From NCBI GenBank assembly GCA_963843945.1, contig CAWJMF010000006.1, positions 496,001-560,000 of the forward strand: 64,000 nt of DNA, read 5' to 3'. The notes below the pieces were generated by a model that saw nothing but the letters and a program-made list of their open reading frames with translations, was not told the origin of the DNA and ran no database searches. Below, one piece after another: positions 26,727 to 35,500 of the stretch. Position 1 is the first letter of the stretch. Each line of letters begins with the position of its first letter. A program made the translations under genes and the position numbers. Source of the DNA: CAWJMF01 sp963843945 (GTDB lineage Bacteria > Vulcanimicrobiota > Vulcanimicrobiia > Vulcanimicrobiales > Vulcanimicrobiaceae).

Positions 26727-27428
26727 TTAGACCGAAACGCCGAAGCGCGCTTGGAATTCGCGCCGGCCGAGCCCCGTTATCGACAGCGCGCGACTGTCCA
26801 GGTGCTGCGTTATCCAGCGTTTGCGCAACATCAGGTGCAGGAGCGCCGCGCCGATCGCGCCGCCGACGTGCGGGCGCCGCTCGCTCCAGTCCAAGCAGCC
26901 GTAGGCAAAACGGCGTCGCAAGCTTCGCGTCTGCGCGACGTCGACGCCGAGGGCGTCGAGCGCCGCCACGCCCTTGGCGGTAAGCTCGTAGTCGGACTCC
27001 CCCTCCGGCACCGGCGCGATCCATTTCAGCGCGAGCAAGCGGTCGTGCAAGGCCACCGCGGCCGTACCGGCCATGTGGTCGTAACAAGTTCGCGCGGCGC
27101 GGAGACGATTCGGCGTGCTCGGAACGAACGGCGCCGGCTCGTTGCCGGCCAGGACGTTTAAGCCTTCGAGAACGCGAGCGACCGCCGGGCCGCGGAGGCT
27201 GTAGTAGCGATGCCGGCCCTCGGCCACGACGGCGACGAGCCGTTCGGAGGTCAAGCGCTGCAGGTGCGCGCTCGCGGTCGAAGCGCTGACGTCGGCGACC
27301 GCTGCGAGCTCGGTGCTCGTTCGCGCGTGTCCGTCCATCAGCGAGTACAACATGCGCGCCCGCGCCGGCTCGCCGATTGCGGCGGCCAGCCGGGCCGCCG
27401 CGAGGTCGGCGCGGTCTTCTACATCCAC
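26727..27428 (-). CDS. ArsR-family winged-helix regulator with long C-terminal domain
   Basis: 233 residues, twice the length of plain ArsR repressors. HTH: LAAAIGEPARARMLYSLMDG, TSTELAAVADVSASTASAHLQRL, followed by HRYYSLRGPAVARVLEGL. The C-terminal part (CYDHMAGTAAVALHDRLL, GAIGAALLHLMLRKRWI) is typical of the longer ArsR-like regulators. No CxC metal motif in the recognition helix; two cysteines (CYDH and GCLDW) could sense a ligand. GTG start inside an inverted repeat, which suggests autoregulation. Divergent from the NIPSNAP gene, its likely target. Confidence 0.88.
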   Translation of the reverse strand: MDVEDRADLAAARLAAAIGEPARARMLYSLMDGHARTSTELAAVADVSASTASAHLQRLTSERLVAVVAEGRHRYYSLRGPAVARVLEGLNVLAGNEPAPFVPSTPNRLRAARTCYDHMAGTAAVALHDRLLALKWIAPVPEGESDYELTAKGVAALDALGVDVAQTRSLRRRFAYGCLDWSERRPHVGGAIGAALLHLMLRKRWITQHLDSRALSITGLGRREFQARFGVSV

Positions 27429-27450
27429 ACTTTTACTCTAAACGAAGTGT
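27427..27450. promoter_or_regulatory. Inverted repeat and divergent promoters between arsR-like and NIPSNAP genes
   Basis: ACACTT (27427-27432) and AAGTGT (27445-27450) form a perfect inverted repeat with a 12-base spacer, overlapping the regulator start. On the minus strand TTGTGG and TAGAGT with a 17-base spacer make a plausible promoter through it. On the plus strand TATACT (27468-27473) lies six bases before the NIPSNAP ATG, implying a leaderless mRNA. Confidence 0.5.
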
Positions 27451-27479
27451 TGACGCTCCACAAGCCTTATACTCGACCC

Positions 27480-27818
27480 ATGCTCGTCTGTCTCATCCGT
27501 TATCAGATCGATCCGTTTCAGCGGGCCGAGTTCAAACAGTACGCCGAAAACTGGGCCCGCATCATCCCCGCCTGCGGCGGTCATCTCATCGGTTACTTTC
27601 TTCCCAGCGAAGGCACCAACGACATCGCTTGGGGCTCGATCGGATTCGACAACCTGGCGGCGTACGAAGCCTACCGCGCGCGGCTCAAAGTCGATCCGCA
27701 AGGGCGCGAAAACTTTGCTTTCGCCCAGCGCTGCCGTTTCATCGTGCGCGAGGAACGCAACTTCGTCGAGGCCGTCGACGGAACGCTCGGCATTCCGGCG
27801 CGCGCGGCGCCGGCCTAG
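27480..27818 (+). CDS. NIPSNAP-family protein
   Basis: 112 residues with the dimeric ferredoxin-like NIPSNAP pattern: LIRYQIDPFQRAEFKQYAENW at the start, GYFLPSEGTNDIAWGSIGF and AYEAYRARLKVDP later. Role unclear in bacteria. The TATACT hexamer just upstream of the ATG and the lack of a Shine-Dalgarno suggest leaderless translation. Controlled presumably by the divergent ArsR-like regulator. Its last four bases overlap the convergent gene. Confidence 0.9.
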   Translation: MLVCLIRYQIDPFQRAEFKQYAENWARIIPACGGHLIGYFLPSEGTNDIAWGSIGFDNLAAYEAYRARLKVDPQGRENFAFAQRCRFIVREERNFVEAVDGTLGIPARAAPA

Positions 27819-28378
27819 CAGCTGGGATGGACGCCCGGGCGATATCCGGCGGCCAAAATCGCGACCGTCGAAGGCGGCGTCAGGACGTCGACTTCGCGCC
27901 GCACCGGGCGTGCGCGGCGCACCTCGTAACCCGAGCCCGACCAGGCAAGGAGCTCGCGGTCCCAGACAAGCCACGCTTTTGCATCGAGCAGCGCGTACGC
28001 GCCGTCCGGCAGCGAGGCCAGGGCGCTGCGATAGGTGCGCTTCGCGCGCCCTTCGAGCCGCTCGGCGTGAAGCCGCGCATCGATCGCGTCCGCACCCGCC
28101 GGCGCACCCGTCTGCGCTTCCCACAGCGCGCGGAAGCGCCGATAGTCGGCATTGCGGCACTCTGCGCACGGCCTATGTCCTGCGGCGAGCGCCGTCGCCT
28201 CGTCGAGGAAAAACAACTCCGTCCACGAGCGCGGTCGCATGATCGGCCGGTGACGGCCGCGGAACTCGGTGCGACACGCGATCCAGCGGCGGACCTGCCA
28301 CGGCCGCACGATCCGGCGCGCCTCGTCGTGTAAGACGCCCCGATTTCCCATCAACGTGCCGCGGCCCAAGAGGGCCAC
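27815..28378 (-). CDS. Conserved protein of unknown function with a GHRPCAECR motif
   Basis: About 187 residues from GTG 28378. Notable blocks are GTLMGNRGVLHD, RRWIACRTEFRGRHRP, ELFFLDEATALAAGHRPCAECR and LPDGAYALL. The CAEC pair after HRP recalls, loosely, the Ada-type zinc site, but I recognise no functional family. The sequence continues recognisably upstream (VTPFGEIV) in front of any standard start codon, so the true start may be GTG 28378, ATG 28351 or an unusual codon. It follows the multicopper oxidase on the same strand by under 50 bases, suggesting co-transcription. Confidence 0.7.
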   Translation of the reverse strand: MALLGRGTLMGNRGVLHDEARRIVRPWQVRRWIACRTEFRGRHRPIMRPRSWTELFFLDEATALAAGHRPCAECRNADYRRFRALWEAQTGAPAGADAIDARLHAERLEGRAKRTYRSALASLPDGAYALLDAKAWLVWDRELLAWSGSGYEVRRARPVRREVDVLTPPSTVAILAAGYRPGVHPSC

Positions 28379-28416
28379 GATCTCGCCGAACGGCGTGACC
28401 CGATTCTGGAGCGGGC

Positions 28417-29562
28417 TTACGGAAGGACCTGATAGCGGGCCACCATCCCGCCTTCCATGTGATCGCTGACGTGACAGTGCACGAGCCAGATGCCGGGATC
28501 GTCCGGCACCATATCGGCGGTGAGCGATTGCGCGGGCCCGAGGAATAGGACGTCGGTACGACTTCCGCGGACGAGCACGGTGTTGCCGTGCCAGTGCGGC
28601 GTGTGCACGTTGAAGCCTTCGCCAAGCGTCATCACGTACCAACGCACGTGCTCGCCGCGCTTCATCGTCGGCATCGGCATCGTCGCAAACTGATAGCCGT
28701 TGATCGTTAAGCGAAAGTTGGCGGCCGCCATCCCGGTTCCCAGCAACGGGTCGAAGTTTCCCTGTGCATCGATGGGCGCGGCTTTGAACTTATCGCCCTT
28801 CTTGTAGTTCTGGGCGAAGCGCTTGATGTTCTGGTCGATGAACCAGCTATTGTTCTCGTCGTAGCCCATGAAGAGCATCACGAACTCGCGATCGACGTCC
28901 TTCGGGGTTCCGTCGGGCCGAGCCATTCCCTGACGCGTCACCACGATCGCCCCGATCAAGCCGGCGTTGACGTCGCGCCGCTCGTCGACGTGCGAGTGGT
29001 AGAGCCAGACGATCGAACTTGGATCGTTCGGCCCCGGGCCGGCGCGCTCGGGAACCGCCCATTCGTAGGTAAACGTCTTGCCTGGCGCAACCGCGCTACC
29101 GCCTTTCGCGCCGGCCGCGACGCCGTCAGCATATCCCGATCCCTCGGCGGCCTTCGTATAGAAAACGCCGTGTGGATGCATACTGTATGGATGCGTCCCG
29201 TTGTTGCGGAAGACGACCTGGATCGTGTCGCCGACCTCGGCCCAGAGCACCGGCCCGACGAGGCCGAGGTATCGGGCGCTCTCCGGGCGAGGCTTGAGGT
29301 GGGCAAACGTCGCGTCGGTGTACTCGCGATAGACCGCCTTATGGAACACGGAGCCGATGAGGTGAGGGCCGCGCTGCGTGTACGCCTTGGCGTAACCCTC
29401 GGGCGCCATGCCCATCATCTGGTCGACGCCGCCCGGAAAGTAGTTCCAATCGAGTTCGTCGGCTGCGATGTAGTAGGTTCGCACCTGACCCGAGGGTGCC
29501 GGCGATGAGGCAAGCAACCCGAACGCGGCCAGAACGAAAACGCACCAGCGAAGTGCCCTCAT
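28417..29562 (-). CDS. Exported multicopper oxidase
   Basis: 381 residues, signal peptide at the N-terminus (CVFVLAAFGLLASSPAPSG). All four copper His motifs are present: HPYSMHPHG, WLYHSHVDE, HTPHWHG and LVHCHVSDHMEGGM, which supply the type 1 site (His, Cys, His, Met) and the trinuclear centre. Two cupredoxin domains, shorter than three-domain laccases, closest in layout to ceruloplasmin/hephaestin-like or two-domain oxidases. Oxidises metal ions (Fe2+, Cu+) or phenolics with O2 in the periplasm. ATG start with no strong Shine-Dalgarno visible. Confidence 0.92.
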   Translation of the reverse strand: MRALRWCVFVLAAFGLLASSPAPSGQVRTYYIAADELDWNYFPGGVDQMMGMAPEGYAKAYTQRGPHLIGSVFHKAVYREYTDATFAHLKPRPESARYLGLVGPVLWAEVGDTIQVVFRNNGTHPYSMHPHGVFYTKAAEGSGYADGVAAGAKGGSAVAPGKTFTYEWAVPERAGPGPNDPSSIVWLYHSHVDERRDVNAGLIGAIVVTRQGMARPDGTPKDVDREFVMLFMGYDENNSWFIDQNIKRFAQNYKKGDKFKAAPIDAQGNFDPLLGTGMAAANFRLTINGYQFATMPMPTMKRGEHVRWYVMTLGEGFNVHTPHWHGNTVLVRGSRTDVLFLGPAQSLTADMVPDDPGIWLVHCHVSDHMEGGMVARYQVLP

Positions 29563-29723
29563 GCTCGGGATCTCCGATCTCAGCGTGGGCTGAAGAGCAT
29601 AGATGAAAGACGCCCCGCCTATGCAGGTGAGGCTCCTTATGATTATCTGCGGGGCCGGCGATTACCCCGGTTTGGGCTCGCCGGCGGACGGAAACGACGC
29701 CGCTGCTGAAGCCAGTCTCGATT

Positions 29724-30104
29724 TTAGAGTGCGGACGTTTGACCGGACTCGAAGGAACGTGCCGGGATCGCAGACGCCTCGGTCGCGGACAGCAAGACGC
29801 ATTGGAAGTCGTGATGTGCGGACCGGGTTCTCACAAACGCGTTAGAGTCGCGAGTGGCGAGCGCTTGTGCGTCCGAACAATCTGGATCCGCGTCTTCATA
29901 CGGGCCGCCCACCCGCAGTTTCGCAAGCGCGATGCGGCCGTCGAGCAAGGCGGTCTGCGTGTCGACGAGATAGTAGCGCCGCGCACCGCCCGACTCTCGC
30001 GTATCGAGCCAATGCGTCACCACGCCGCTCAGCAACGCGCCGATGAGCGTCGCAAAAGCAATGCTTCGATGCAACGAACTCGGGGCGAATCGACTCCGGC
30101 TCAC
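29724..30104 (-). CDS. Possible small membrane-anchored protein, weakly supported
   Basis: 126 residues from GTG 30104. A hydrophobic stretch (IAFATLIGALLSGVVTHW) near residue 15 could be a signal anchor, followed by a short soluble domain with Cys (DADPDCSDAQ, HDFQC) that could be disulfide-linked. No family is recognised and no Shine-Dalgarno is visible. It lies in the loosest stretch of the window: 29563-29723 and 30105-30275 contain no gene I can support. The plus-strand frames there have no domain resemblance. Confidence 0.4.
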   Translation of the reverse strand: MSRSRFAPSSLHRSIAFATLIGALLSGVVTHWLDTRESGGARRYYLVDTQTALLDGRIALAKLRVGGPYEDADPDCSDAQALATRDSNAFVRTRSAHHDFQCVLLSATEASAIPARSFESGQTSAL

Positions 30105-30275
30105 GGGTCGATGCTTCTGCGCGCGCGGGCACCGGCGCTGTGGTTCGCCATCACTTTCTGGGCTCGCCGCCGAGCGTCATCATGCTGCCGAGCCGTTTCA
30201 CGCGCTCGCTTGATCCGCCTCACCAATTACCACGAGGCGCAGGGGTTTTGACGCACCACAGTCCACAAGGTACGC

Positions 30276-31442
30276 GTGGGCGATAGACTTTGGGTCACGG
30301 TCATTTTCGCGTGCGCCGCGTTCTTCGCGGGCTGTAGCGGAGGCGGCGGAAACTCGCCGACTCCGCGCATCACGCCGACCCCAAGCGGCGCGACGCCGAC
30401 GCCCTCTCCAAGTTCTCACGCATCCCCGACCGCGACGCCGAGTGGTCCGGTCGTCACGCCCTCACCGAGCACAGCGCCGTCGGGGCTACCGGCGGCGGCA
30501 TACGTCTTTGGCAACCTCAGCATTAGCTCGACGTACGGGGAGATCGACATCTTTTCGAAAGGCTCCGCCGGAACGCCGACGCCGACGCGCCTCACCAGTT
30601 CCGATCTTGTAGTCGTCGGCGGGATACTTGCCGTAGCTCCCAACGGCACGATTGTCGGATCCGGCGCCTGCCCGCCATGCGCGTACACCCTCGTGGAATT
30701 CGCGGCGAGCGCGATCGGTCTCAATGCGACGCCGACGGCGGTTATCAACTATCCCGGCCACGCCAACCCGAGCCCGCTCCTCGCCGTGTCCGCACTTGCT
30801 TTTGACAAGAACGGATATCTCTACGCGATCCAAGGTGCGGAAACGACACCGTCCGAGCCGGCCTCGATTTTCATTATCAATCCCGGCGCGAGCGGTTCGC
30901 TAAGCGGGCAGTATCAAACGATCGCCGGAGCCTCGACGATGCTGAACGGCGTGAACCAGAGCGGAATCGCGGTCGACGGGAGCGGAAACATCTACGCCGC
31001 GCTCGAGCCCGGAACCGCGGCGCCGTACGTCGCGGTCTTTCCACCCGGACAATACGGAAACGTCGCGCCCGTTCGCGTTATTTCCGGAGCGAATGCGGGC
31101 TTCAAAATGCCGGGGCAGATCGGCGTCTCGTCCGGAGGGACGCTCTACGTCTTCGATACGCAGTCGCAAGAGATCTACGTTTTCGCACCGGGCGCGAACG
31201 GCAACGTGTTCCCGATTGCAATAATCCAATCGCCGCAATTACCGTACACCTCTCCGCTGGCGGTCGACTCGAGCGGGAACGTCTACGCCTTCAATCTGAC
31301 GAACCTTTCGGGACCGCAATCGCTGATTGTGTTCGACGCAGGCACTTCGGGATTCGGGTCACCGTCGCTGTCGTTGACGATGCCCGCCTATCTCGGGGGC
31401 AATTCCGGGGGCCCGAGCGGGATCGCGGTCGCCGCGCCCTAG
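30276..31442 (+). CDS. Lipoprotein with Pro/Thr/Ser linker and beta-propeller-like (NHL-type) repeats
   Basis: 388 residues from GTG 30276. Lipobox FFAGC gives a lipoprotein, followed by a low-complexity Pro/Thr/Ser/Gly linker of about 50 residues and a C-terminal domain with repeats of the form AxDxxGxIYA (LAFDKNGYLYAIQG; IAVDGSGNIYAAL; LAVDSSGNVYAFN), the SMP-30/NHL propeller pattern. Surface or periplasmic, function unknown. Base composition is more AT-rich than its neighbours. Confidence 0.82.
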   Translation: MGDRLWVTVIFACAAFFAGCSGGGGNSPTPRITPTPSGATPTPSPSSHASPTATPSGPVVTPSPSTAPSGLPAAAYVFGNLSISSTYGEIDIFSKGSAGTPTPTRLTSSDLVVVGGILAVAPNGTIVGSGACPPCAYTLVEFAASAIGLNATPTAVINYPGHANPSPLLAVSALAFDKNGYLYAIQGAETTPSEPASIFIINPGASGSLSGQYQTIAGASTMLNGVNQSGIAVDGSGNIYAALEPGTAAPYVAVFPPGQYGNVAPVRVISGANAGFKMPGQIGVSSGGTLYVFDTQSQEIYVFAPGANGNVFPIAIIQSPQLPYTSPLAVDSSGNVYAFNLTNLSGPQSLIVFDAGTSGFGSPSLSLTMPAYLGGNSGGPSGIAVAAP

Positions 31443-31452
31443 CGGCCCACCT

Positions 31453-31473
31453 GAGGCTCGCATTACGAGTCTC
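31453..31473. terminator. Hairpin between convergent genes
   Basis: GAGGCTCG and CGAGTCTC pair (one G-T) across CATTA. It sits in the 44 bases between the convergent lipoprotein and DUF695-RraB genes; a short TTTT follows twenty bases later on the plus strand. Weak bidirectional terminator candidate. Confidence 0.4.
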
Positions 31474-31486
31474 GGCGAGGCCCGTT

Positions 31487-32383
31487 TTAAGGACGAATCT
31501 GCGCTTCCCAACTGTCGTACTGTCCGCCGTACTCCTCGGCGACCTTTGTGAGGAATTTCCGCATCGCGCTTACGTTGTCGATCGACGGCACCGCGGTTGC
31601 TCCGCTGACGACGCTGAAGAACGTGGCGAACTCGCCCTCGAGCGAGCTCTCCGGTAAACGCACCTCGGCCTCATAACCGGTTGCGAGCAAGTCCGCTTGC
31701 GCCCGTACGGCCTGGTCGCGCTGCGGCAAATACAAGAAGTGTCGAAAGTGCGTCGCTTTTTTCAGATCGGCACCACGTTTTCGCAGCTCCGCGAGGAGAG
31801 CGTTGTCGGCTTTGGATTCGTCGCCGTTGCTTTCAAAGAGTAGCTCGATGGGCAAAGGCAGGACCGCTTCGGTCCGAGGAGGCCGCCTGAACAGCCTCTT
31901 AAGGAAGGCCGCGGGACCTTTCGGGTTTCCCGAAGTCTCGAGGTAGCGCCGGACCTTCAGCCAACGCTCGTCGCGCGAAACGGCGTATTCGATCTTCCAG
32001 GCGAGGTCCGCCTGTGTGAGAAATTCGGCGACGCCTCGCCCGAGATCTTCGGCCGAGTTTCCGTACCACCAGTATTCGCGCTCGCCGCCACCCGAAACGT
32101 GGGCGACGTCGAATACGGTGTTTCGTTCTTGCAACGCCGCGAGAAACGCGCGTTCAAATTCCTGAAAGGCACGATTCTCGTCGCCGGACGGCAACCCGCC
32201 GTTCGTCGAGGTGTTGATTCGGGCGCGGAAGTTCAGACACCAGCGAAACTCGTCTTTCTGTTTGAAATCGCGAAAGAAGCCGTTGACCATACCGATGTAC
32301 GATCCACCCCTCGCGTCCTGTTCCCGAAACATGATGCCGCGATAGGGAACATCGTCGCCATCCACGCCGGCAGCGCTAGCCAT
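31487..32383 (-). CDS. DUF695 domain fused to an RraB (RNase E inhibitor)-like domain
   Basis: 298 residues. The N-terminal half (FRWCLNFRARINTS, NTVFDVAHVSGGGEREYWWY, WLKVRRYLE) fits DUF695. The C-terminal 110 residues (LLAELRKRGADLKKATHFRH, LATGYEAEV, FLTKVAEEYGGQYDSWEAQI) fit RraB, whose E. coli member binds RNase E and modulates RNA decay. DUF695-RraB fusions are known in many bacteria but uncharacterised. ATG 32383 has GGAG eight bases upstream; only 19 bases separate it from the 3' end of tRNA-Val, so the two may be co-transcribed. Confidence 0.78.
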   Translation of the reverse strand: MASAAGVDGDDVPYRGIMFREQDARGGSYIGMVNGFFRDFKQKDEFRWCLNFRARINTSTNGGLPSGDENRAFQEFERAFLAALQERNTVFDVAHVSGGGEREYWWYGNSAEDLGRGVAEFLTQADLAWKIEYAVSRDERWLKVRRYLETSGNPKGPAAFLKRLFRRPPRTEAVLPLPIELLFESNGDESKADNALLAELRKRGADLKKATHFRHFLYLPQRDQAVRAQADLLATGYEAEVRLPESSLEGEFATFFSVVSGATAVPSIDNVSAMRKFLTKVAEEYGGQYDSWEAQIRP

Positions 32384-32402
32384 TCATCGATCTCCGGAAA
32401 TA

Positions 32403-32475
32403 TGGGCGATGACGGGTTCGAACCGCCGACCTTCACCTTGTAAGGGTGCTGCTCTCCCAACTGAGCTAATCGCCC
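32403..32475 (-). tRNA. tRNA-Val (anticodon UAC)
   Basis: 73 bases. Acceptor GGGCGAT pairs with ATCGCCC; D arm TAGCTCAGTTGGGAGAGC; anticodon loop CTTACAA with anticodon TAC; T arm GGCGGTTCGAACCCGTC; discriminator A at 32403. CCA is not encoded. The body closely resembles E. coli tRNA-Val(UAC). It lies between the nuclease-helicase and DUF695-RraB genes on the same strand; no attachment-site duplication or integrase is near. Confidence 0.95.
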
Positions 32476-32532
32476 GCCCCAGGCGCGTTCGCAAGTCGAG
32501 ATTTGCTTCCTGGTGAGGCGAGTTGCCCTGTG

Positions 32533-35500
32533 TTAGAGTCCTGCTGCCTGCGCGGCGGCTGGAGGATCCTCATCGCTTCCCGGCAAGAGCGAAAGGCCCG
32601 CGCTCGACTCGACGAACCGGCAAACGGCGTTGAGCATGCGCAGCTGCTCGACGCTGCTGCCGTGCGTCTCGAGCAGCGTCGGCGTGCAGACGAGGACCGC
32701 GAGCGCGCGCGCTCGCGACACGGCCACGTTGAGGCGGTTGCGGTCGAACAGGAACTCGAGACCGCGCGGCAGATCGTCGCCGCGCGAAGAGGCCATCGAA
32801 AAGAACACGACCGGTGCTTCCTGTCCCTGGAATTTGTCGACCGTTCCGACGCGAACGCCGGCCAAGCCCGCCGGATCGAGCCTTTCGCGGAGCGTTTTGA
32901 CCTGCGCGTTGTACGGCGTCACGACCAGGATGTCGTGCTGATCGAGAATCGTTTTCCGGCCCTGCGAATCGATGACGCTGCCGCCCGCCAGATCGTCGAT
33001 GGCGCGCACGATCGCGTCGGCTTCCTCAACCGAGGACTGCAGGTTGTTCTCGTGCTCGACCGCCAGATAGCGCAGTCCCGCACCGCCGAGCAGCGTCGCG
33101 CCCGCACGCGGTGTGACGCGTTGCCGCGCGCAACCGGGAGCCGCAACGAGGCGTCCGTCGTACGACAGTTCCGACACGAAGCGGCAGATCTCGGGGTGCA
33201 TGCGATACGAGCGCGGCAAGAAGAGGCCGCGTTCCGGCGTGACGGTGGCGTTGTTTTCACCCAGCAAGTGCTCGAGCACTGAGGCGCCCGCAAACGCGGG
33301 ATGGTTTCCGTGCGAAACCTGCGCCAGCTGCATGGGGTCGCCGAGCAGTACGACGTTGCGTGCGGCGGTGCCCATTGCGATCGCGTTGGCGAGCGAAACC
33401 TGGCCGGCCTCGTCGATGACGAGCACGTCGAGCGAACCGTCGAGTTGTACGTTGGCGAAATGCCAGGCAGTCCCGGCCACGAGCCGCACGCTCGCACTCG
33501 GCAAGCAGTCGCCCACGGTATCGCTGCAGTCGATGAACCCAAACTTCGACTCGTAGACCGAGTCGGGCCGGCCGGCCGAGGCCTTCTTCATTCCGGCGAA
33601 CTCGAAGCGCGCTTCGACGGCGGCACGCTCGATCTCGGCCAGGATGTTGTGGATCGCTTTGTGGCTCGTCGCGGCGACGCCCACCCGCAGTCCCTCGCGT
33701 AGCAGCGCGACGATCGCGCGCGCGCCGGCGTAGGTCTTGCCCGAGCCGGGCGGCCCTTGCACGAATAGGTAGCTCTCGTCGAGACGCGCGACGAGCGCCG
33801 CGAGTTTTTCGCCCGTCGTATCGCCGTCGTCGAGCGGCTCGCCGGCGGCGAGGCCGCGCACGCGCGGGCCGTCGCCGCGCAAGAGGTCCCGCAGCGCGCG
33901 GTAGCGCGAGCGCGCGCCGTCGTTCGCGTAGGCGCGCCCGAAGCGCAGCAGCGCGTCGCGCTGTTTGTCGTCGTTGATCGGCCCTGGGGCGCAGAGCGCC
34001 AGCGGAAGCGGAACCTCGCGCAACGATGGGCCCCGTTTCAGCGTCAAGCGCCCCGTCACGTCGTCGAGGGTGAGGATCTCGCCCGCGTTCTTTCCGGTGA
34101 GACGGTCGTGCACGTTCATGCCGGCGCGCAATTTGTGTTCCTGCTGCTCGAAGCGCAGCTCGTGCACCAGCGAGCGATCGAGCGCGACGGCAGGCTCGCC
34201 GCTCGGGCGCAGACTCCCGATCGAGTAAAGATCTTCGACCAGATCCTCGAGCATTTTTCGCCGCATGCGCTCGAAGTAGGCCCACCATTCGGGCTTTGCT
34301 TCGCGCCGGTGGTACACGAGGAGTTGCGCGGCGAGCCAGCGCGCGCGATCGTCGGGGGCGGCGCGCTCGGGATCGTCGACGCCGCTCGCCAGTTGCGCGG
34401 CCAGGCCGTCGAGCTCCGGGTCGTTCTTTTCCGGTTCGGGCGGAATCGCGGGGCGCCAGGGCACGGCCTCACCGAGCGCCGCTTCCGCCTCGGCCTTCCT
34501 CGCCAACAGCCAGCGGTGCAAGTCGAGCGTCGACATGCAATCGTCCCGGTTGTAGGCGACGATGCGCTCGAGTTCTCGCGGATCGCGCGTTTCGAGAAAG
34601 CGTTCGTAGGCCACCACCGAACCCATCGCGTCGGTGACGCCGGCATCGCGCGCGCCGCGGTAGAATTGCTCGATCTTCTTGAGCGAATAGCTTTCGAACG
34701 ACGCGCGCAGCGATTGGCGCACGACCTCGTACAGATCGACGAGCACGCCTTCCCGCAGGAACGTATCGACCTCGGTTTCGCGCGTCACGTGCGCGCTTGC
34801 TAAACGCTTGAGCGCGATCTCTTCATACGGCGCGTAGTGGTAGACGTGCAGATTGGGAAAGCGGCGCCGGCGCGCAACGAGCCAATCGACGAACGCTTCG
34901 AAGGCCTTTTTCTCGGCGCTGCGATCGTGCCCGAGAAACGGCGTGAACTCGGGCCGTCCCGCCTCGAGGTGGGCGGCGCCGAACAGATACTCGAGGCTGC
35001 CGCCGTCGAAAAACGGGTCGCCCTCCATGTCGAAGTAGATGTCGCCGGCATCCGGCTCGGGCAGCAAGCCGAAGCCACGGTCCTTTTCAAAAGGAAGAAA
35101 GTCGTAGCGCGGACGGCCCGACTCGCGCGCGGCCAGCTGTAGCTGGGCCTGCGCGCGGAGGCGCTCGAAGGTGCGCGTCTCGAGCTTGCGCGGACGCGCG
35201 AGGCCGGTAGCCGCGGCGAGCCCGGCGAGGGTCGTCACGCCGGCTTCGGAGAGTTTGTGCGCTTGGCTGCGGCGCACGCCCGCAACGAGGCTCAGGTGAT
35301 CGTCGGCGCGCCGTCGCGCATCGCACCGCTCGATCCAACGGCAGCGGCCGCAAGCTTCGACCGGTTCCGGATACGCGAGCGCTTCGTCGTAGCGCGCGAG
35401 GAAACGCGCAACGACGTTGCGATAGTGCGCGTTGAAATCCGCGCAGCGAAAGCTCTCACGCCTGCCGTCGCCGAGGATCGCGTGCATCGCGAGCGGTGCG

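Noticed and set aside
32403..32475. tRNA-Val as an integration site for a mobile element
   Set aside because: No repeated tRNA fragment, integrase or foreign gene block is seen nearby.
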